In this document: in pieces, positions 1 through 5,446 of the stretch | Position numbering within the stretch: the first letter of the stretch is position 1 | Layout of the letters: each line of letters starts with the position of its first letter | DNA from: a bacterium | GTDB lineage: Bacteria; Hydrothermota; UBA3072; B12-G15 | Length of the DNA stretch: 5,446 nt | Assembly: GCA_003646055.1 (NCBI GenBank) | Contig: QNDZ01000120.1 | Coordinates: 1 to 5,446, forward strand | Direction: 5' to 3' | Program-made: the position numbers and the translations under genes | Notes under the pieces: generated by a model | Told to the model about the DNA's origin: nothing | Databases searched by the model: none | What the model saw: the letters and a program-made list of their open reading frames with translations, nothing else

Positions 1-1757
1 AGAAGGTCAATAAGGTGTGGATTCCTTATCAGTGCCATGGGCTGGAACAGAACCGTTTTCTCTGCTCCAATGTATTTCTGGTACAGTTTTGGTGGGTTGC
101 CACCATATCCACCAATGTTCTCAATCCCATTTATCATGAGCATCCCGTCTTTATCATGCTGGTATCTCAAGGGAAATACCCTGAACTTTCCCGTGTCCAG
201 TTTTATGAAGTTCACAACCTCATCCGGTGCAAAGTACACATCAGGTGTGGGAACTATCTTCACAAACCTTCTCTCAACAGGCCACATCTCAAGTAAAAAG
301 AGGATACCCATAATGCTCACGCCCATCCATCCCTTCAACCTTCTCTGTAAAATCCCGATGATTATTCCTGCATAGAGAAGCCCAAAGAGCAGGGAGAGCC
401 ATAAGCCCTTTATTAAATGGGAATAGTTCTGCCTCAATGCAGAGATTTTCTGCATGATAAGCTGCTGCGAGTAAGTCCTTGCAAGTTTAGAGGAGATGAA
501 GGATGAAAAACTGCTGATGAACCCTGACCTGCCTATTGAGAAGATTATTGCCATTAAGAAAAGAAACCCAGTAAACCCAATCAGATAATTTCTCAGCCGC
601 TTATCCCATTTTATGTGTTCAAGAAAAATAAATCCAATCACCACCATTGAAAAAACACATTGATAGAAAATCATGTTCGGGGCACGGAATTTTTTTATGC
701 CGGGCAGAAGGTAGTAAAATATCCTGAAGAAGAATGTATGACCACCCCATGCAAAGATAAGTGTAACACCAAGCACCCAGAGGAAGAACTTAACCCATCT
801 TCTCCTGTATTCAAGTATTGCTCCACCAAAGAAAAGCAGGAGAACAAGGATGCCAGCAAATTCTGTATGGAGTTTAAAGTAGTTTCTTCCCCAGTAGTTA
901 TCAAGAAGACCAGAAAAGTGAGGGGTTATGAGATTAAGGGTTTCTTCAGGTGGCATTGACCAGGATGTCGCAAACTCATATCCACGTGTTGCACCCCTTG
1001 ATGCATAGGGCATGTTCTTCAGAACAGGGAAAATATAAAAGGAATACATGAGGAAACCTATCAGGAGTGTGAGTCCAAGACCAATCCCAATCCTCTTCAG
1101 TTCCTCCCTTTTATAGTCCTTCCTGTTTATAACAAAGATGTATATAACAAATGCAAGTGCAGTGGGAACCATGTAATAGGTCATCTGGAAGTGTCCCATA
1201 AGCAGGGCAAGTCCACCTGTTCCACCCGCAAGTATAAAATACCTTATTGATTTTCTGTTCATTCCTGCGAGGATCAAATACATAATCAAGGGGAACAACT
1301 CTGCGCTGACCATTCTTGAATGGTGTCCTGCATAAACAGTGGACAGGAAGAAACCAGACCATCCGTACACAAGTCCCCCAAGAATTCTGTATATGGGTCT
1401 TATACCAATCTCCTTGAGAAACAGATACATACCAAATGAGCCAACAAATGTCATGCTTGCAAACAACCAGGCAAAGGTGATATGGGTCGGGACAAACAAT
1501 CTCATAAAGAGAACCGGGGTGAACATCTCACCAAAGAATGAGGCCACTGTTGGATAACCACAGAAGATATACGGGTTCCAGTAGGCAAACTCATGATAGG
1601 TTTTAACAAACTGTGCCATCCAGGACTGGTTTGCATATGCACCAAGCAACCAGTCTGTACCAAACAACATCCCTTTACCAAAGAGAACCTTGCCAAAATA
1701 AACAATCCCAAGGATGAAATAGAACAAAAAGGCATAAATATCACGATATTTTTTCAT
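1..1757 (-). CDS. YfhO-like polytopic membrane protein, probable GT-C-type glycosyltransferase (partial, C-terminus off window)
   Basis: The reading frame is open from the ATG at 1757 to the window edge, giving 585 residues without a stop. About 11-13 hydrophobic segments are visible (roughly 6-24, 92-113, 124-140, 151-165, 170-185, 193-210, 223-245, 300-315, 325-341, 366-380, 391-406, 449-467, 476-490), followed by a soluble, probably extracytoplasmic part from about 495. YfhO-like features are the Asp in FGTDWLLGAY (D35, where GT-C enzymes keep an acidic residue in the first loop), GYEFATSWSMPPEE near 259-272, LPGIKKFRAP at 351-360, and a late GIENIGGYGGNPP stretch at 544-556. Known: Bacillus YfhO takes part in lipoteichoic acid glycosylation using undecaprenyl-linked sugar. 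Inferred: envelope glycan or lipid glycosylation here; the substrate is unknown. The family usually exceeds 700 residues, so over 100 are probably missing. Its start overlaps the upstream phosphodiesterase gene by 17 nt. Family assignment is fairly sure; specific function is not. Confidence 0.82.
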   Translation of the reverse strand, partial: MKKYRDIYAFLFYFILGIVYFGKVLFGKGMLFGTDWLLGAYANQSWMAQFVKTYHEFAYWNPYIFCGYPTVASFFGEMFTPVLFMRLFVPTHITFAWLFASMTFVGSFGMYLFLKEIGIRPIYRILGGLVYGWSGFFLSTVYAGHHSRMVSAELFPLIMYLILAGMNRKSIRYFILAGGTGGLALLMGHFQMTYYMVPTALAFVIYIFVINRKDYKREELKRIGIGLGLTLLIGFLMYSFYIFPVLKNMPYASRGATRGYEFATSWSMPPEETLNLITPHFSGLLDNYWGRNYFKLHTEFAGILVLLLFFGGAILEYRRRWVKFFLWVLGVTLIFAWGGHTFFFRIFYYLLPGIKKFRAPNMIFYQCVFSMVVIGFIFLEHIKWDKRLRNYLIGFTGFLFLMAIIFSIGRSGFISSFSSFISSKLARTYSQQLIMQKISALRQNYSHLIKGLWLSLLFGLLYAGIIIGILQRRLKGWMGVSIMGILFLLEMWPVERRFVKIVPTPDVYFAPDEVVNFIKLDTGKFRVFPLRYQHDKDGMLMINGIENIGGYGGNPPKLYQKYIGAEKTVLFQPMALIRNPHLIDL

Positions 1758-3282
1758 TCTCTCCTCCCTCAAAGATTTTCAATACACTTCCACTGAAATT
1801 TACATCGGTTTTTATACCAAGATACTCAAGTATTGTGGGTGTAATATCAATTATTCTCGCTCCTTCATACCAAAGTCCCTGCTTTATACCTTCACCCATG
1901 ATTCCAAACACACCGTTTATCCTGTGGTCTCCTGACTTGTATGTCATTGATTTTGATACAATCCTTCTGGAAGGGAAGGGGAACGTACTACCCGTGTATC
2001 CAAAGTCACCCATTGAGAGGATGATATCCGGTATATAAGGATTTATCGGACCTGGATAGAGTTCCTCCCTCCTCCAGATGCTTGTTATAAGACGGCCTCC
2101 TGTATATGGGTCTTTCAGTTCCTTCAGGAGTGAAACAATCTCCTCCTCAACCTTTTTGTGGTCTTCCCTGCTTAAAACACCATTTTCTGAACGGAGTTTT
2201 GAATTGATGTAAATGGGGCTGTAATAACCGAATGAATAGGCGTATGTCTTTCTCCAGTCCACATCCCCAAATGTGATGCCAATCCTGTTTGCAAGTTTCT
2301 TCCTGCCACCAAGGCTCACACCTGCAAGTTTCTTTGACAAGCCAAGCCTTGCAGCAGTCCTTGCCATTGATTCCGGGGTTATGCCAAGCCCATAAAGGAA
2401 CCTTTTCCAACCCACCCTGAAATTGGATTTCAACTTCAAAAACCCATACCTTCTGAGGAAGTTGTTCATGTAAACGGTTCCATATAAGGGGCCTGCACCA
2501 TGGTCGGACATAAAGACAATTGTGGTATCCTTGAGCGTATCCATAAAGTATCCAAGATACTCATCAACCTTTTTATACACATCAAGAATAACACTCCCAA
2601 AACGCACTGCCCCTCTTCTGTCAAAATCAGGGTGTTTTTCATCCATAAATTTCCAGTAGTAATGCTGACTGTGGTCCGTGGCAAGGAATGTTGTCATCAT
2701 CACATCCCAGGGATACTTCTCCATGAGAAATACCGTTGTCCTGAACTGCACATCAAGGAGGTCAAATATTGCATCCCTGTACCTCTCCCTGTCCTCATCC
2801 CTGTCTGTATATTTCCAGTCCTCAATCAGTTTATAATCAGGGATATTCTTCAAAAGAGTCTCCTTGAAGTCTGGTGGATAGGTGAAACGGGAATCAAGTG
2901 ACGGGGTGAAGAAGTCCCCTATCATTATTCCATTAACAGGTTCAGGTGGATATGTCATGGGAACAGCAATACTTATTACCTTCTTATTACTGGCGGAGAG
3001 TATCCTCCAGATAGATTTAACACCCTTTGCTTTTGTGGAAACCTTTATTTTGAAATCCTCTCCAAGATAATAAAAGTCAAAGACCCCGTGCCTTTCAGGT
3101 GTGAGTCCTGTCATAAATGATGTCCATGCAGAAGGTGTCAAAGGAGGAATGGTTGTCCTGAGATACCCTGTGGTTCCATTCTCCATAAATCTTTTAAAAT
3201 TGGGAAGATACCCCTGTTTCACCCAGGGCCTTATAAGGTCAAAAGTGGCTCCATCAATCCCAACAATAAAAACCTTTTTCAT
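1741..3282 (-). CDS. Alkaline phosphatase superfamily protein (type I phosphodiesterase/nucleotide pyrophosphatase-like)
   Basis: This is a complete 513-residue protein with no signal peptide or membrane segment, so probably cytoplasmic. The two-metal site of the AlkP superfamily is visible in order: D10 in VGIDGATFD; T49 in PPLTPSAWTSFMTG, the expected nucleophile by alignment with NPP enzymes, followed by PERHGVFDF; D203 and H207 in ATDHSQHYYW; D260 and H261 in MSDHGAGP; and H453 in SGDHRINGVFG. No ligand is missing. Family members hydrolyse phosphate mono- or diesters; the substrate cannot be read from the sequence. The start is set at the ATG at 3282 because the conserved KKVFIVGIDG strand begins there. 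A possible extension to a TTG at 3318 uses what looks like the -35 promoter box. The stop overlaps the YfhO-like gene by 17 nt in another frame, so the two are likely one operon. It could act on a phosphorylated envelope intermediate, but that is inference from position. Confidence 0.9.
   Translation of the reverse strand: MKKVFIVGIDGATFDLIRPWVKQGYLPNFKRFMENGTTGYLRTTIPPLTPSAWTSFMTGLTPERHGVFDFYYLGEDFKIKVSTKAKGVKSIWRILSASNKKVISIAVPMTYPPEPVNGIMIGDFFTPSLDSRFTYPPDFKETLLKNIPDYKLIEDWKYTDRDEDRERYRDAIFDLLDVQFRTTVFLMEKYPWDVMMTTFLATDHSQHYYWKFMDEKHPDFDRRGAVRFGSVILDVYKKVDEYLGYFMDTLKDTTIVFMSDHGAGPLYGTVYMNNFLRRYGFLKLKSNFRVGWKRFLYGLGITPESMARTAARLGLSKKLAGVSLGGRKKLANRIGITFGDVDWRKTYAYSFGYYSPIYINSKLRSENGVLSREDHKKVEEEIVSLLKELKDPYTGGRLITSIWRREELYPGPINPYIPDIILSMGDFGYTGSTFPFPSRRIVSKSMTYKSGDHRINGVFGIMGEGIKQGLWYEGARIIDITPTILEYLGIKTDVNFSGSVLKIFEGGENEKIS
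1758..1770 (-). promoter_or_regulatory. Ribosome binding site of the YfhO-like gene, inside the upstream CDS
   Basis: On the - strand GAGGGAGGAGAGA directly precedes the ATG at 1757. The GGAGG core (1767-1763) lies 5 nt from the start. The site falls within the last codons of the phosphodiesterase gene, which fixes the start choice and points to translational coupling. Confidence 0.8.
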
Positions 3283-3300
3283 AAGGGTAATAATACCCTT
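3283..3300. repeat. 18-nt perfect inverted repeat over the -10 box (operator candidate or mRNA hairpin)
   Basis: AAGGGTA (3283-3289) and TACCCTT (3294-3300) are perfect 7-bp complementary arms around a 4-nt loop. The palindrome encloses the predicted -10 box and ends one base before the ATG at 3282. It could bind a dimeric regulator. If transcription starts farther upstream, it would form a hairpin that ties up the only Shine-Dalgarno-like sequence. Confidence 0.6.
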
Positions 3301-3320
3301 CCTTTCAGAAAAAGTCAAGA
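3283..3320 (-). promoter_or_regulatory. Sigma70-type promoter of the phosphodiesterase/YfhO-like unit, predicted leaderless
   Basis: On the - strand a -35 box TTGACT (3318-3313) is followed after exactly 17 nt by a -10 box TATTAT (3295-3290); each matches consensus at 5 of 6 positions. Only 7 nt (TACCCTT) separate the -10 box from the ATG at 3282. Initiation at the usual distance would therefore fall on or within a base or two of the start codon. The spacer contains AAAGGAAGGG, which resembles a Shine-Dalgarno sequence but lies about 13 nt from the ATG, too far to be typical. Upstream transcription with this weak site is the alternative. Confidence 0.6.
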
Positions 3321-3413
3321 ATAGACAACCCCCAAAAAAATCCTCAATTACTATTAACCAATAAACCCAAAGTCATTTTTTGTTTTTTTTGTAATAAATT
3401 TTCCTATAATATC

Positions 3414-3436
3414 CTTTAATTCCTTGAATATTAAAG
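3414..3436. repeat. 7-bp inverted repeat with 9-nt spacer upstream of groES
   Basis: CTTTAAT (3414-3420) and ATTAAAG (3430-3436) are perfect complements separated by 9 nt. The spacing equals that of CIRCE heat-shock operators, but the arms do not resemble TTAGCACTC. It lies about 35 nt upstream of the groES -35 box. AT-rich arms this short can arise by chance, so a regulatory role is only possible. Confidence 0.35.
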
Positions 3437-3468
3437 CGTTACTTCTTTTCAAAATTTTATTTTTCAGG

Positions 3469-3502
3469 TCTTGACATATCTGAAACTTGAGTTAATTATA
3501 TT
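3469..3502 (+). promoter_or_regulatory. Sigma70-type promoter of groES-groEL
   Basis: A perfect -35 box TTGACA lies at 3471-3476. With a 17-nt spacer the -10 box is AATTAT (3494-3499, 4 of 6), close to the TATTAT of the divergent promoter. A better hexamer, TATATT (3497-3502), would need a 20-nt spacer. The start of transcription should fall near 3506-3509, leaving a leader of about 30 nt. No sigma32-type -10 sequence (CCCCATNT) is seen. Confidence 0.65.
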
Positions 3503-3512
3503 AGTGTTTCAG
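3480..3512. repeat. Inverted repeat CTGAAAC-N19-GTTTCAG over the groES promoter (operator candidate)
   Basis: Perfect 7-bp arms lie at 3480-3486 and 3506-3512, spanning the region from just after the -35 box to the predicted transcription start, where a repressor would block RNA polymerase. Within it, CTTGAGT (3486-3492) equals one half of the HspR box HAIR (CTTGAGT-N7-ACTCAAG), but the second half (ATTAGTG at 3500-3506) matches at only 3 of 7 positions. Which protein binds here, if any, is unknown. Confidence 0.45.
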
Positions 3513-3524
3513 GGTAAACAATAA

Positions 3525-3533
3525 AAAGGAGGT
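3525..3533 (+). promoter_or_regulatory. Ribosome binding site of groES
   Basis: AAAGGAGGT gives a strong anti-16S match, with its GGAGG core (3528-3532) 5 nt from the ATG at 3538. It overlaps an in-frame GTG at 3532, ruling that codon out as the start. Confidence 0.85.
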
Positions 3534-3537
3534 GTAT

Positions 3538-3813
3538 ATGACTGTCAAACCAGTTGGAAGAAGGGTACTTGTAAAGAGGATTGAGGAAGAGGAGAAGAAG
3601 GTAGGGAACATCATTATCCCTGACACTGCAAAAGAAAAACCTCAGATGGGTGAAGTGATTGAGGTCGCCGATGTCCCAAAGGACGATGAACCTCTACCAG
3701 TGAAGAAGGGTGACAAGGTGATTTTTGGAAAGTATGCAGGCACAGAGGTGGAGATTGATGGAGAGGAGTATCTCATCCTGAATGAGGATGACATTCTGGC
3801 AATAGTAAAATAA
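3538..3813 (+). CDS. groES: Co-chaperonin GroES (Hsp10)
   Basis: This is a complete 91-residue protein, a little shorter than the 97 residues of E. coli GroES. It forms the heptameric lid that caps the GroEL ring in the cytosol. Visible family features are the N-terminal [20 protein letters not shown] strand, a mobile loop at about 16-34 with GNIIIPDTA (the I25-I27 triplet stands where E. coli has IVL, the GroEL-binding hydrophobic edge), a GEVIEV strand at 38-43, [26 protein letters not shown] at 57-81, and the terminal NEDDILAIV. The ATG at 3538 is chosen over the in-frame GTG at 3532 because the latter sits inside the Shine-Dalgarno sequence. groEL follows after 11 nt, so the two are one operon. 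Expression is probably stress-responsive, but no CIRCE operator is present. Confidence 0.97.
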   Translation: MTVKPVGRRVLVKRIEEEEKKVGNIIIPDTAKEKPQMGEVIEVADVPKDDEPLPVKKGDKVIFGKYAGTEVEIDGEEYLILNEDDILAIVK

Positions 3814-3820
3814 GGAGGTG
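3813..3820 (+). promoter_or_regulatory. Ribosome binding site of groEL
   Basis: AGGAGGTG starts on the last base of the groES stop codon TAA (3811-3813). The AGGAGG core lies 6 nt before the ATG at 3825. This tight packing suggests that ribosomes finishing groES re-initiate on groEL. Confidence 0.85.
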
Positions 3821-3821
3821 A

Positions 3822-5446
<1,625 letters not shown>

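Larger units (their letters stand above)
3283..3537. other. Divergent AT-rich intergenic regulatory region
   Basis: The 255 bp between the two divergent start codons hold no plausible gene. They contain one promoter in each direction, inverted repeats at 3283-3300, 3414-3436 and 3480-3512, an A7 run at 3334-3340 and T runs at 3376-3381 and 3383-3390. Such tracts often bend DNA or act as promoter UP elements. TTTCAG or its complement occurs at 3303-3308, 3462-3467, 3480-3485 and 3507-3512. Confidence 0.7.

Noticed and set aside
15..959. + strand open frames of about 93-112 residues at 15-375 and 660-959.
   Set aside because: They are antisense to the continuous YfhO-like frame, have no Shine-Dalgarno site that I could see and no recognisable domains.
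3283..3318. N-terminal extension of the phosphodiesterase to a TTG start at 3318 (12 more residues).
   Set aside because: The conserved fold begins at KKVFIVGIDG, no good Shine-Dalgarno site precedes the TTG, and the TTG is the first three bases of a consensus-like -35 box.
3404..3420. Perfect TATAAT at 3405-3410 as a + strand -10 box.
   Set aside because: No reasonable -35 hexamer lies 16-18 nt upstream (the region is a T run), and it is over 120 nt from groES. In AT-rich DNA such hexamers are common.
3501..3510. TTAGTGTTTC as a degenerate CIRCE half (TTAGCACTC).
   Set aside because: Only the TTAG core agrees well, and no GAGTGCTAA-like partner lies at the required distance.
3532..3537. 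GTG start for groES at 3532.
   Set aside because: It lies inside the Shine-Dalgarno sequence of the ATG at 3538, and GroES proteins align from the latter.

Overview
This window looks bacterial. It carries a bicistronic groES-groEL operon on the + strand and, diverging from it on the - strand, two overlapping genes: an alkaline-phosphatase-superfamily phosphodiesterase and a large YfhO-like membrane protein that runs off the left edge. Base composition is intermediate to low GC. AGA/AGG arginine and ATA isoleucine codons are common, a bias often seen in thermophiles and several uncultured phyla. I cannot name the lineage from the sequence.

Layout. Positions 1-1757 (-): YfhO-like polytopic membrane protein, 585 residues visible, C-terminus missing. 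Positions 1741-3282 (-): 513-residue AlkP-superfamily phosphodiesterase whose stop overlaps the next gene by 17 nt, so the two are probably co-transcribed and translationally coupled. Positions 3283-3537: a 255-bp AT-rich divergent intergenic region with one good promoter facing each way, inverted repeats and long T and A runs. Positions 3538-3813 (+): groES. Positions 3825-5446 (+): groEL, complete except for the final codon or codons. No RNA gene, CRISPR array, insertion sequence or terminator was seen.

The proteins belong to known families, and I do not see an undescribed multi-gene system. The intergenic region is the most interesting part. The phosphodiesterase gene has a strong sigma70-type promoter whose -10 box ends only 7 nt before the ATG and lies inside an 18-nt palindrome, which predicts a leaderless or nearly leaderless mRNA. 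Both divergent promoters share the block TCTTGAC-N4/5-CTGAAA, and the hexamer TTTCAG (either strand) occurs four times in the region. This suggests one regulator acting on both units. No CIRCE element is present; the groES promoter instead has a 7-bp inverted repeat and an exact half-site of the HspR box (HAIR).

Functionally, GroES and GroEL form the cytosolic folding chamber. The - strand pair probably acts on the cell envelope: YfhO-type proteins are GT-C-like membrane glycosyltransferases, and the phosphohydrolase could process a phosphorylated intermediate. That link is inferred only from gene order.
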